22,759 nt of DNA from Wenzhouxiangella sp. (lineage in GTDB: Bacteria > Pseudomonadota > Gammaproteobacteria > Xanthomonadales > Wenzhouxiangellaceae), in assembly GCA_021767625.1 (NCBI GenBank), contig JAASTB010000009.1:1-22759 (forward strand), read 5' to 3'. This document shows, piece by piece, positions 14,376-22,759 of the stretch (position 1 is its first letter; every line of letters starts with the position of its first letter). The position numbers and the translations under genes were made by a program. The notes beneath the pieces are model-generated. The model saw only the letters and a list, made by a program, of their open reading frames with translations, was not told where the DNA came from and did not search any database.

Positions 14376-14600
14376 ATGGCACGATTCATGAGAAGACGCA
14401 AGTATTGCCGTTTCACGGCCGAAGGAATCGAGGAAGTCGATTACAAGGACGTGGAGCTGCTCAAGGACTTCATCGGCGAAACCGGCAAGATCGTTCCCAG
14501 CCGCATCACCGGCACCAAGGCGCGCTACCAGCGCCAGTTGAGCGCGGCGATCAAGCGGGCCCGTTACCTGGCCCTGCTGCCGTACACCGACAACCACTGA
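14376..14600 (+). CDS. rpsR: 30S ribosomal protein S18
   Basis: 74 aa, the usual length. MARFMRRRKYCRF, then VDYKDVELLKDFI, ETGKIVPSRITGTKARYQRQL and AIKRARYLALLPYT are the family sequence nearly throughout. It forms a heterodimer with S6 on the 30S platform. The start is 3 bp after the rpsF stop; the Shine-Dalgarno GGCGGAGGG lies inside the end of rpsF. Confidence 0.98.
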   Translation: MARFMRRRKYCRFTAEGIEEVDYKDVELLKDFIGETGKIVPSRITGTKARYQRQLSAAIKRARYLALLPYTDNH

Positions 14601-14617
14601 TCGCTTGAGGTGACGTC

Positions 14618-15073
14618 ATGAAGCTGATTCTGCTTGAAAACATCTACAACCTCGGCGAGCTGGGCGACACGGTCACCGTGAAAGCCGGTTACGGGCGCAA
14701 CTTCCTGCTGCCGCGTGGCCTGGCCGTTCCGGCCACCAAGGACAATGTCGAGAAGTTCGAAGCCCGCCGTGAGGAACTGCAGCGCCAGGCCGACGAGCGT
14801 CTCGCCGCCGCCGAGGCGCGCAAGGAAGCCATCGATTCCCTCGAGGAAGTGCGCTTCGAAGTGCCGGTCAGCCCGGAAGGGCGCCTGTACGGCTCGATCA
14901 ATCCGCACGAAATCGCCGGCAAGCTCACCGACATGGGCTACGCCGTGGAAAAGGCCGAGGTCGACATGCCCGAAGGCCCGATCCGCGAGCCCGGCGAGTT
15001 CACCATCGGCCTGATCCTGCACGCCGACGTGCAGACCGAGATCAAGGTCACGGTCGTCGCGGCCGAGAGCTGA
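14618..15073 (+). CDS. rplI: 50S ribosomal protein L9
   Basis: 151 aa, close to the usual ~149. N-terminal rRNA-binding domain with MKLILLENIYNLGELGDTVTVKAGYGRNFLLPRGLAV; long connecting helix about 40-75; C-terminal domain with GRLYGSINPHEIA. GAGGTGA 5 nt before the ATG. Last gene of the S6 operon, followed by the terminator at 15116-15179. Confidence 0.98.
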   Translation: MKLILLENIYNLGELGDTVTVKAGYGRNFLLPRGLAVPATKDNVEKFEARREELQRQADERLAAAEARKEAIDSLEEVRFEVPVSPEGRLYGSINPHEIAGKLTDMGYAVEKAEVDMPEGPIREPGEFTIGLILHADVQTEIKVTVVAAES

Positions 15074-15081
15074 TCGGCGAA

Positions 15082-15102
15082 GCCCGGCCACCGAGGCCGG
15101 GC
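15082..15102 (+). other. GC-rich hairpin just after rplI
   Basis: GCCCGGCC (15082-15089), loop ACCGA, GGCCGGGC (15095-15102): perfect 8-bp stem 8 bp after the rplI stop. No T tract follows, so it probably acts as a 3'-end stabiliser or attenuating hairpin rather than the main terminator. Confidence 0.5.
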
Positions 15103-15115
15103 ATCGCATCCCCTG

Positions 15116-15179
15116 GCCACCGGGACCACCGGCGCGGCGGGCGAACGGCCCGACTGTGCCGGCGGCCCGGTGGCTTTTT
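15116..15179 (+). terminator. Intrinsic terminator of the rpsF operon
   Basis: GCCACCGGG (15116-15124) pairs with CCCGGTGGC (15166-15174), followed by TTTTT (15175-15179). The interior contains a second nested stem (CCGGC with GCCGG). The long arms and T run make this a convincing terminator separating rplI from dnaB. Confidence 0.75.
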
Positions 15180-15192
15180 CGTTGCCCGGACG

Positions 15193-15223
15193 TTGACCGC
15201 CATGCCCGATTCGGGACTATACT
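15193..15223 (+). promoter_or_regulatory. Candidate promoter of dnaB
   Basis: TTGACC (15193-15198), 19-bp spacer, TATACT (15218-15223). Both hexamers match 5 of 6; the spacer is longer than the preferred 17 bp. It lies after the terminator and 42 bp before the dnaB start. Confidence 0.5.
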
Positions 15224-15264
15224 GAGCGATCCTTCGCGTCCGAACACGCCGACACAAGAGAGCC

Positions 15265-16638
15265 GTGGCAGAGCCCCGAATTTCCACCCTCAGCAACGTC
15301 AAGGCGCCGCCGAACTCCAACGAGGCGGAGCAATCCCTGCTGGGCGCCCTGATGCTCAGCCCGGACGTCTGGGACCGCGTCGCCGACCAGGTCGACGAGG
15401 TCGATTTCTACCGCGAGAACCATCGCCTGATCTTCCGGGCTATCTCGGAGCTGGCTGCCGACGGGCAGCCCTGTGACGCGGTCACGGTCACCGAGTGGTT
15501 CGCCCGGCACGGCAAGCTCGACAAGGTCGATTCCGGCGCCTACCTGACGATGCTGGCCAACGAGACGCCCGGCCCGGCCAACGCTTCGGGCTATGCGCAC
15601 ATCGTGCGCGAGAAGTCGATTCTCCGGCAGCTCATCCAGATTGGCACCGAGATCGCCGACAACGCGCTCCAGACGGCCGGAAGAAGCTCCAAGGACGTGC
15701 TCGAGGAGGCCGAGCAACGCATTTACGCCATCGCCGACCAGGGGGCGCACAAGGCCTCCGGCTACGTCAGCGTCCGCGACGTCATGGCCAACGCCATGGA
15801 CCTGCTGCACGAGCTCCAGCAGAACGAGGGCGATCTGACCGGGGTCGCCACCGGCTTCAGCGAGCTGGACAAGCGAACCTCGGGCCTGCAGAACACCGAC
15901 CTGATCATCGTCGCCGGCCGTCCCTCGATGGGCAAGACCTCGTTCGCCATGAACATCGCCGAGCGCGCCGCCATTCGCCACAAGGTGCCGGTGGCCGTGT
16001 TCTCGATGGAAATGTCGGACACCCAGCTGGTCATGCGACTGTTCTCCTCGCTCGGCCAGATCAACCAGGAGCGCCTGCGCACCGGCCGCCTGGAGGGCCA
16101 GGACTGGGTCAATCTCCGCTCGGCGATGACCCTGCTCAAGGGCGCCAACATCTTCATCGACCAGACGCCCTCGCTGACGCCCACCGACATGCGCGCGCGT
16201 GCCCGGCGCATGAAGCGCGAGCACGACATCGGCCTGATCCTGGTCGACTACCTCCAGCTCATGAAGGTGCCCAGCAGCGCCGAGAACCGCACCAACGAGA
16301 TCAGCGAGATCTCGCGCAGCCTCAAGGCCCTGGCCAAGGAACTCAACGTGCCGGTCATCGCCTTGTCGCAGCTCAACCGCGCGCTCGAGCAGCGGCCCGA
16401 CAAGCGGCCCAAGATGGCCGACCTGCGCGAATCCGGTGCCATCGAGCAGGACGCCGACCTGATCCTGTTCATCTACCGCGACGAGGTCTACAACGAGGAC
16501 TCGCCGGACAAGGGCACGGCCGAGATCATCATCGGCAAGCACAGGAACGGTGCCACGGGCAGCTTCAAGCTGGCTTTCCAGGGCGAGTTCGTGCGCTTCA
16601 GGGACTTCACGCCCGACGTCTACGGCCAGGACGGCTGA
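15265..16638 (+). CDS. dnaB: Replicative DNA helicase DnaB
   Basis: Hexameric 5'-3' helicase of the replication fork, 457 aa (E. coli 471). N-terminal primase-interacting domain about 10-120 (PPNSNEAEQSLLGALML), then the RecA-like motor: Walker A GRPSMGKT at 218-225, Walker B LILVDYLQLM, and RESGAIEQDADLILFIYRDEVY with IIIGKHRNGATG near the end. No intein interrupts the Walker A or later motifs. The GTG start at 15265 is the first that keeps the whole conserved N-terminus; the ribosome site is weak. alr follows after 28 bp, as in E. coli (dnaB-alr). Confidence 0.98.
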   Translation: MAEPRISTLSNVKAPPNSNEAEQSLLGALMLSPDVWDRVADQVDEVDFYRENHRLIFRAISELAADGQPCDAVTVTEWFARHGKLDKVDSGAYLTMLANETPGPANASGYAHIVREKSILRQLIQIGTEIADNALQTAGRSSKDVLEEAEQRIYAIADQGAHKASGYVSVRDVMANAMDLLHELQQNEGDLTGVATGFSELDKRTSGLQNTDLIIVAGRPSMGKTSFAMNIAERAAIRHKVPVAVFSMEMSDTQLVMRLFSSLGQINQERLRTGRLEGQDWVNLRSAMTLLKGANIFIDQTPSLTPTDMRARARRMKREHDIGLILVDYLQLMKVPSSAENRTNEISEISRSLKALAKELNVPVIALSQLNRALEQRPDKRPKMADLRESGAIEQDADLILFIYRDEVYNEDSPDKGTAEIIIGKHRNGATGSFKLAFQGEFVRFRDFTPDVYGQDG

Positions 16639-16666
16639 GCCGGCGGTTCGCCGCCGCGCTGCACGC

Positions 16667-17776
16667 ATGGCCCGCAACACCATCGCCCACATCGACCCGT
16701 CCGCGATCGCGCACAACCTGGATCGCGTGCGCGAGTACGCGCCCGACAGCCGAGTCATGGCCGTGGTCAAGGCCGACGCATACGGACACCGCATCGATCT
16801 GTGCCTGCCGGCCCTGGAGGGGGCCGACATGCTGGCCGTGGCCACCATCGAAGAGGCGAGGGCGATCCGCCGCCTCGGCAACGGGCTTCCGGTCCTCCTG
16901 CTCGAGGGCGTCAACGACCACGGCGACCTGGCCGTGGCCGCCGATCTCGGGCTGGAGCTGACCGTTCACCACGAGCACCAGCTCGCGGCGCTCGAACGTT
17001 TCGGGCGTTCCCCGGCTGCCCGGCTATGGCTCAAGATCGACACCGGGATGCACCGGCTCGGTGTGCCGGTCGAGGCGGCCGCAGACATGCACCGGCGCCT
17101 GCTGGCCGTGCCCGGCGTCGAGCAGGTCAATCTGATGAGCCACTTCGCCTGCGCCGAAGAGCCGTCGCATCCGCTCAACGCGCTGCAGATCGAGCGATTC
17201 CACCGTGCCACGGAAGGGCTCGAGGGCGAGCGCTGCCTGGCCAATTCCGCCGGGCTGATCAACCTGCCCGAAGCACGCTTCGAATGGGTGCGAGCCGGCC
17301 TGGTGCTCTACGGCATTTCTCCCTTGCCCGGTCAGCCGGGTCCGTCGCTGGGCCTGGAGCCGGCCATGACCCTGACCGCCGAACTGATGGCGGTCAATCG
17401 CGTGGCGGCCGGCGAGAGCATCGGATACGGCGCCCGATTCACGGCCGGGCAGGACATGACCGTCGGCGTAGCCAGCATCGGCTACGGTGATGGTTACCCG
17501 CGCAGCATGGCCGACGGCGCGCCGGTATTGGTCGGCGGGGTGACCTGTCGGATGTGCGGGCGGGTGTCCATGGACATGATCACGATCGACCTGGCGCCCT
17601 GTCCGGCGGCGCAAGTGGGCGACGAAGTGGTTCTGTGGGGCAGGGGTCTGCCCATCGAGACCGTGGCCGAGGCGGCCGATACGATTCCCTACGAACTGGT
17701 CTGCCGCATTACGCGCCGGGTCCGCTTTCGTAGCCGGACCATGGTCGGCAGCGCGGGTCTTCGTGCGGTAAAATGA
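16667..17776 (+). CDS. alr: Alanine racemase
   Basis: PLP enzyme, 369 aa, interconverting L- and D-alanine for peptidoglycan. Lys35 in AVVKADAYGH carries PLP; Tyr254 in SIGYGARF is the second catalytic base; the barrel motif KIDTGMHRLG and the C-terminal CGRVSMDMITID are intact. I chose ATG 16667 because the family starts just before the first strand (NTIAHIDPSAIAHNL); the 39 extra upstream codons overlap dnaB out of frame. Probably transcribed with dnaB. The usual YGHG of the PLP motif reads YGHR here, a mild deviation. Confidence 0.97.
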   Translation: MARNTIAHIDPSAIAHNLDRVREYAPDSRVMAVVKADAYGHRIDLCLPALEGADMLAVATIEEARAIRRLGNGLPVLLLEGVNDHGDLAVAADLGLELTVHHEHQLAALERFGRSPAARLWLKIDTGMHRLGVPVEAAADMHRRLLAVPGVEQVNLMSHFACAEEPSHPLNALQIERFHRATEGLEGERCLANSAGLINLPEARFEWVRAGLVLYGISPLPGQPGPSLGLEPAMTLTAELMAVNRVAAGESIGYGARFTAGQDMTVGVASIGYGDGYPRSMADGAPVLVGGVTCRMCGRVSMDMITIDLAPCPAAQVGDEVVLWGRGLPIETVAEAADTIPYELVCRITRRVRFRSRTMVGSAGLRAVK

Positions 17777-17804
17777 GCGGTCTTTCAAAACCTTGAGCAA
17801 TTTC

Positions 17805-19148
17805 ATGGCGGGCAAGCTCTATATCCAGACCCACGGCTGCCAGATGAACGAGTACGATTCGGAGAAGATGGCCGACGTGCTCGCGGCCTCCCACGGCCTG
17901 GAACTGACCGACAGCGCCGACGAGGCCGACGTCATCCTGATCAACACCTGTTCGATCCGGGAGAAGGCCCAGGAGAAGGTCTTTTCCCAGCTGGGCCGCT
18001 GGCGCCCGCTCAAGGAAGCCCGACCCGACCTGGTGATCGGCGTGGCCGGCTGCGTGGCCAGCCAGGAAGGCGAGAATATCGTCAAGCGCTCGCCCTTCGT
18101 TGACATGGTGTTCGGACCGCAGACCATCCATCGCCTGCCGACGATGCTCGACAAGGTGCGCGAGGCCGGCAAGCCCGCCATCGACATCTCCTTTCCCGAG
18201 ATCGAAAAGTTCGATCACCTGCCCAGCCCGGGCAAGAAGGGCGGCAGCGCCTTCGTTTCGATCATGGAGGGCTGTTCCAAGTATTGCTCGTTCTGCGTCG
18301 TGCCCTACACCCGGGGCGAGGAAGTCAGCCGCCCGCTCGACGACGTCATCGCCGAGGTGGCAGAGCTCGCCGAACAGGGCGTGATCGAGATCAACCTGCT
18401 CGGACAGAACGTCAACGCCTACCGCGGGCCCATGCACGACGGCGGCACGGCCGACCTGGCCCTGCTGATCCGCTACATCGATCATATCGAGGGCATCGAG
18501 CGTATCCGCTTCACCACCTCGCACCCGGTGGAGTTCTCAGACAGCCTGATCGAGGCTTTCGGCGACGTGCCCAAGCTCGCCAACTACCTGCACCTGCCGG
18601 TCCAGGCCGGTTCGGATCGGGTCCTGTCGCTGATGAAGCGCGGTCACACGATTCTCGAATACAAGCAGAAGATGCGTCGCCTGCGCGAGGTGCGCCCCGA
18701 CATCGCGCTGAGCTCGGATTTCATCGTCGGCTTTCCCGGCGAGACCGAGCGCGATTTCCAGCAGACGCTCGACCTGGTCCGTGATCTCGAGTTCGACCAG
18801 AGCTTCAGCTTCATCTATTCGGCCCGGCCGGGCACGCCGGCGTCTTCCTTCCCCGACAACGTCTCGCTCGAGGAGAAGAAGGACCGGCTCAAGCGCCTGC
18901 AGGACCAGCTCAACCGCCAGGCCCGGGCGTATTCCGAAGCCATGGTCGGCTCGCGCCAGCGCGTCGTCGTGGAGGGCGCCAGCCGCAAGCAGGCCAACGA
19001 ACTGGCCGGCCGCACCGAGAATAACCGGGTGGTCAATTTCCCCGGCCCGCCGGAGCTGGTCGGCCGCATGGTCGACGTCGTCGTCACCGAGGCCCTGGCC
19101 AACTCCTTGCGCGGGCGCCTCGACAGTACCCAGGAAGCGGTAGCCTAG
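17805..19148 (+). CDS. miaB: tRNA-2-methylthio-N6-dimethylallyladenosine synthase MiaB
   Basis: Radical SAM methylthiotransferase, 447 aa, adding the ms2 group to i6A37 in tRNAs reading UNN codons. UPF0004 domain with cluster Cys in GCQMNEYDS, NTCSIREKA and GCVASQEG; radical SAM motif CSKYCSFC (Cys157, 161, 164); C-terminal TRAM domain (VVVEGASRKQANELAGRTENNRVV region). Start at ATG 17805, matching the family start MAGKLYIQTHGC; a TTG four codons earlier is less likely. TAAAAT at 17769-17774, overlapping the alr stop, could be its -10 box, though no -35 was seen. The phoH start abuts its stop directly, beginning the miaB-ybeZ-ybeY-corC run. Confidence 0.98.
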   Translation: MAGKLYIQTHGCQMNEYDSEKMADVLAASHGLELTDSADEADVILINTCSIREKAQEKVFSQLGRWRPLKEARPDLVIGVAGCVASQEGENIVKRSPFVDMVFGPQTIHRLPTMLDKVREAGKPAIDISFPEIEKFDHLPSPGKKGGSAFVSIMEGCSKYCSFCVVPYTRGEEVSRPLDDVIAEVAELAEQGVIEINLLGQNVNAYRGPMHDGGTADLALLIRYIDHIEGIERIRFTTSHPVEFSDSLIEAFGDVPKLANYLHLPVQAGSDRVLSLMKRGHTILEYKQKMRRLREVRPDIALSSDFIVGFPGETERDFQQTLDLVRDLEFDQSFSFIYSARPGTPASSFPDNVSLEEKKDRLKRLQDQLNRQARAYSEAMVGSRQRVVVEGASRKQANELAGRTENNRVVNFPGPPELVGRMVDVVVTEALANSLRGRLDSTQEAVA

Positions 19149-20117
19149 ATGTCCGCCGCTCCCGAAACGGCCGTCACGCTCGAACTCGAGCCGGTCGACA
19201 ACGAACGCCTGGCCAACCTCTGCGGTCATCTCGACGAGCACATCAGCCTCATCGAGAAGCGCCTGGGTGTGGCGATCGCCGCGCGCGGCAACCTGTTCAA
19301 CATCGAGGGCGAGCCCGACGCGGTGCGCGCGGCCCGGCGCGTGCTGCGGCAGCTCTACCGCCAGTCAGAGGGCGAAATCCTGAGTCCCGCCACGGTCAAC
19401 CTGCAGCTTCAGCAATCCGGTCTCGACGAGCCGGAGAACGACGACGAAGTGGAGGTGGGTATCCGCACCCGTCGCGGCATGATCCGCGGGCGGGGCCCCA
19501 ACCAGAAGCGCTATCTCAAGCGCATCAGTGACTGCGACGTCAGTTTCGGCGTCGGCCCCGCGGGTACCGGCAAGACTTTCCTGGCCGTGGCCTGCGCCGT
19601 CGACGCCCTGGAGTCGGATCGAGTCCAGCGCATCGTGCTGGTGCGGCCGGCCGTCGAGGCCGGCGAGCGGCTCGGGTTTTTGCCCGGCGACCTGGCCCAG
19701 AAGGTCGATCCCTACCTTCGCCCCCTGCACGACGCGCTCTACGAGATGCTGGGCTTCGAAAAGGCCGCCCGCCTGACCGAGCGCAACGTCATCGAGGTCG
19801 CACCGCTGGCCTACATGCGTGGGCGCACTCTCAACGACGCCTTCGTCATCCTCGACGAAGCCCAGAACACGACTTCCGAGCAGATGAAGATGTTCCTGAC
19901 CCGCATCGGATTCGGTTCCAAGGCAGTCATCACCGGCGATCTCACGCAGATCGACCTGCCGCCGAAAGTCAACTCCGGCCTGCGCCAGGCCATCGGCCTG
20001 CTCAAGGAAGTCGAGGGCGTGAGCACGACCTTTTTCGATGCGCGCGACGTGGTGCGGCACCCCATCGTGCGCCGCATCGTCGAAGCCTACGAGAGCGCCG
20101 ATGAGCGAAACGACTGA
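19149..20117 (+). CDS. ybeZ: PhoH-like ATPase (YbeZ)
   Basis: 322-aa cytoplasmic P-loop ATPase. N-terminal KH-like region about 10-85; Walker A GPAGTGKT at 136-143; Walker B AFVILDEAQNTT; then FLTRIGFGSKAVITGDLTQIDLP, diagnostic of PhoH. YbeZ works with YbeY in rRNA/RNA processing in E. coli, and the gene order here supports that pairing. The ATG directly follows the miaB TAG, and its 3' end overlaps ybeY by 17 bp. Confidence 0.97.
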   Translation: MSAAPETAVTLELEPVDNERLANLCGHLDEHISLIEKRLGVAIAARGNLFNIEGEPDAVRAARRVLRQLYRQSEGEILSPATVNLQLQQSGLDEPENDDEVEVGIRTRRGMIRGRGPNQKRYLKRISDCDVSFGVGPAGTGKTFLAVACAVDALESDRVQRIVLVRPAVEAGERLGFLPGDLAQKVDPYLRPLHDALYEMLGFEKAARLTERNVIEVAPLAYMRGRTLNDAFVILDEAQNTTSEQMKMFLTRIGFGSKAVITGDLTQIDLPPKVNSGLRQAIGLLKEVEGVSTTFFDARDVVRHPIVRRIVEAYESADERND

Positions 20118-20586
20118 GGCGCCGGCCGCCGAGCTGGCCATCCAGCGCGAGACCGAAAGCGAGTCGCTGCCCGACGACGAGGACATACGCCGCTTCGCGG
20201 CGGCGGCGCTGTCAGATCTCGATGCACCGGTTGTCAGCCTGCGCATCGTCGACGAGCCCGAGGGACGTGAACTCAATCGCCGCTGGCGTGATCGCGACTA
20301 CGCCACCAATGTCCTGAGCTTTCCGGCCGATCTTCCCGAAGGCACCGGCATCAACCTGCTCGGCGACATCGTTGTCTGCGCGCCGGTGGTCGAGCGCGAG
20401 GCCGGCGAGCAGGGAAAGACCGTCGAGGCGCATTTCGCGCACCTGCTGATCCACGGCATCTTGCATCTGCGTGGCTTCGACCATATGTCTGCCGAACAGG
20501 CCGAAGCCATGGAGTCGAGGGAGGTCCGTCTCCTGGCCGATCTTGGTTTCCCCGACCCGTATGCGAGCGATTTGCGTCAAGAATGA
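20101..20586 (+). CDS. ybeY: Endoribonuclease YbeY
   Basis: 161-aa zinc endoribonuclease needed for 16S rRNA 3'-end maturation and late ribosome quality control. The metal site H-x3-H-x5-H is His118, His122 and His128 in HGILHLRGFDH; the upstream RDYATNVLSFP is also typical. I chose ATG 20101, which overlaps the end of ybeZ by 17 bp; earlier in-frame codons lie within ybeZ. The N-terminal ~25 residues are acidic and poorly conserved. The next gene, corC, starts after 79 bp. Confidence 0.97.
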   Translation: MSETTEAPAAELAIQRETESESLPDDEDIRRFAAAALSDLDAPVVSLRIVDEPEGRELNRRWRDRDYATNVLSFPADLPEGTGINLLGDIVVCAPVVEREAGEQGKTVEAHFAHLLIHGILHLRGFDHMSAEQAEAMESREVRLLADLGFPDPYASDLRQE

Positions 20587-20665
20587 ACGCCAGCTTCCTC
20601 CAACCACCTTCCAAACACCCGATACCCGCTGTCGTCACGGGCGCCCGGCCGGTATCCTTTCCGAT

Positions 20666-21514
<849 letters not shown>

Positions 21515-21520
21515 CGACCC

Positions 21521-21560
21521 GGCTTCGGGGAATCGGGTACAGTGTGGCCTCCCCGAATCC
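21521..21560. other. Inverted repeat with a possible -10 box between corC and the DUF4105 gene
   Basis: TTCGGGGA (21524-21531) pairs with TCCCCGAA (21550-21557); two more pairs follow after one mismatch. The 18-nt loop contains TACAGT (21538-21543), which could be a -10 for the next gene, 33 bp before its GTG. No T run, so not a standard terminator. Function uncertain. Confidence 0.35.
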
Positions 21561-21575
21561 GGACCCCGCGACACC

Positions 21576-22754
21576 GTGACTGCCAGGCGCTTCTCCCGCA
21601 CGTTCCATCGCCTCCTTCTGGCGCTATTCTTGTGCCAGGGGCTTTCGCTTTCAGCGCAGGCGCAGGAAGCCTGGCTGGTGACCTACGGCCCGGGCCAGGA
21701 AGTCTGGGAACGCTTCGGCCACAACGCGCTGTGGCTGCGCGACCCCGAACTCGGTCTCGACCATGTCTACAGCTTCGGCTACTTCGAGATGGACCGCCCG
21801 GGCTTCTACACCGATTTCGCGCGCGGCATCATGAAGTACTTCGGATCGGTCGCCACGCCCGAGGAAGAATTCGCCTTCTACCGGATGCGCGACCGCTCGA
21901 TCCGCGTCCAGAAACTCAACCTCGACGCCGGACAGATCCGCCGGATGCATGGGCTCCTGCACGAGAACGTGTTCCCGATTCCCCAGTACTACGACTACGA
22001 CTACTTCTTCAATAACTGCTCGACCTGGCTGCGCGACCTGATCGACCGGGTCGTGGACGGTCAGGTGCGAGCGCAGCTCGACCGGCAACCCGCCAGGCTC
22101 AACTTCCGCGATCACATTCGCCGCTACAACGAAAGCCGGCTCGAGCTGCACGCCGGCCTGATGCTGTTGCTCGGGCCGATGATCGACCGGCCGCGCACGG
22201 CCTGGGAAGAAGGCTTCGTGCCCGAGGCGCTGGCGCGCTCGATTGCCGGCGTCAGCGTCGACGGCGAACCGCTGGTGGGCGAGAGTGAAACGCTCTACGC
22301 CTCGCGCAGCCACGACGCGCCCCGCGAGCCTTCGCTGCAGTGGTGGTCCTACGGGCTCGTTTCCGTCCTGGCGAGCCTGCTGGTCGCCGTGGCGCTGCGC
22401 TTCGAGCCCGGGTTCTGGTCGCTGCTGCCCTGGCGAATGGCCGTACTCGCCACCGGCGGGGCGGGTGTTCTCGTCCTGTTGATGTGGTTCGGCACGGGGC
22501 ACGAGGTGATCGACGGCAACCAAGCGGTGCTGTTGCTCAACCCCGCCTGGCTGCTGTTGCTCCTGCCGCTGCCCCGCCCGGCCGCCGCCGTGCTGTGGTG
22601 GCTGCTCGTCGCCGCGGCGGCTGCAGGCGCGGTGTTGCTGGCCTGGCCCGGCAGCCCGCAGTTCCGGCCGGAGGTGGTGTTCGGCCTGGCGCCGCTGTTG
22701 GCCGTCATGCTCTGGGTGGCGCGGTCGCGCTACATCGCCAGCACGCGGTCGTAG
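21576..22754 (+). CDS. DUF4105 membrane protein, Lnb-like architecture (in the lnt position)
   Basis: 392-aa exported membrane protein. Signal peptide (RLLLALFLCQGLSLSAQA), then a periplasmic domain about 28-260 with ERFGHNALWLRD (His49) and FNNCSTWLRDL (Cys148), the conserved His and Cys of the DUF4105 family; then five hydrophobic helices between about 262 and 388. The same order, DUF4105 domain plus five helices, is found in Lnb, the lipoprotein intramolecular transacylase of some Firmicutes (from memory: PF13387 was renamed after Lnb). The GTG at 21576 is the only start upstream of the signal peptide that makes sense. It follows corC by 61 bp, the place of lnt in E. coli. Whether it acylates lipoproteins is inference; other DUF4105 proteins are uncharacterised. 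Confidence 0.85.
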   Translation: MTARRFSRTFHRLLLALFLCQGLSLSAQAQEAWLVTYGPGQEVWERFGHNALWLRDPELGLDHVYSFGYFEMDRPGFYTDFARGIMKYFGSVATPEEEFAFYRMRDRSIRVQKLNLDAGQIRRMHGLLHENVFPIPQYYDYDYFFNNCSTWLRDLIDRVVDGQVRAQLDRQPARLNFRDHIRRYNESRLELHAGLMLLLGPMIDRPRTAWEEGFVPEALARSIAGVSVDGEPLVGESETLYASRSHDAPREPSLQWWSYGLVSVLASLLVAVALRFEPGFWSLLPWRMAVLATGGAGVLVLLMWFGTGHEVIDGNQAVLLLNPAWLLLLLPLPRPAAAVLWWLLVAAAAAGAVLLAWPGSPQFRPEVVFGLAPLLAVMLWVARSRYIASTRS

Positions 22755-22759
22755 CGGGG

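Noticed and set aside
14147..14416. Serine-rich 89-aa minus-strand ORF
   Set aside because: Reverse complement of the Asp/Ser codon run in rpsF.
12747..14597. 616-codon minus-strand frame across mgtE, rpsF and rpsR
   Set aside because: Runs through three certain genes in the wrong frame; its apparent Val/Ala richness is produced by the complement of the Asp/Ser codons.
15265..16638. Intein in DnaB
   Set aside because: The helicase motifs are contiguous and the length is normal.
15217..16914. 565-codon open frame antisense to dnaB
   Set aside because: Mirror of dnaB codon bias; it spans the dnaB-alr junction and has no family motif.

Overview
The window is about 22.8 kb of high-GC, densely coded DNA with strong G/C third-position bias and many GTG starts. 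It looks chromosomal. The order rpsF-rpsR-rplI-dnaB-alr and the run miaB-phoH-ybeY-corC point to a gammaproteobacterium. The dedicated sortase locus is typical of marine or halophilic proteobacteria; a Chromatiales/Wenzhouxiangella-like host is my guess, not something the sequence proves. I see no phage, insertion sequence, integrase or CRISPR array.

Region 1 (1-7.4 kb): the 3' end of a lytic transglycosylase gene faces a complete 'proteobacterial dedicated sortase' locus. A histidine kinase and response regulator (minus strand) diverge from a VIT/vWA sortase-target protein and its class GN sortase (plus strand). The divergent spacer holds a 7-4-7 direct repeat that looks like an OmpR/PhoB-type operator. 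Behind the sortase, a near-perfect Shine-Dalgarno leads into an 82-codon ORF I do not recognise. Then come lipA, with its own promoter, and a small conserved hypothetical gene.

Region 2 (7.5-13.7 kb): an oligopeptidase B-like protease with a lipoprotein signal; a degenerate GGDEF-EAL protein; a shared terminator and tRNA-Ser(GCU), with a truncated second copy of the tRNA 5' half 191 bp away; a PmtA-like SAM methyltransferase; and a convergent mgtE whose end overlaps it by 12 bp.

Region 3 (13.7-17.8 kb): rpsF-rpsR-rplI with a promoter and structured leader, a terminator, then dnaB and alr. S6 carries an unusual Asp/Ser tail.

Region 4 (17.8-22.8 kb): miaB-phoH-ybeY-corC (tRNA modification, RNA/ribosome maturation, ion or envelope function). 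Where E. coli has lnt next, this genome has a DUF4105 protein with five C-terminal membrane helices, an architecture like the lipoprotein intramolecular transacylase Lnb. That, the new ORF behind the sortase, and the candidate operator are the observations most worth following.
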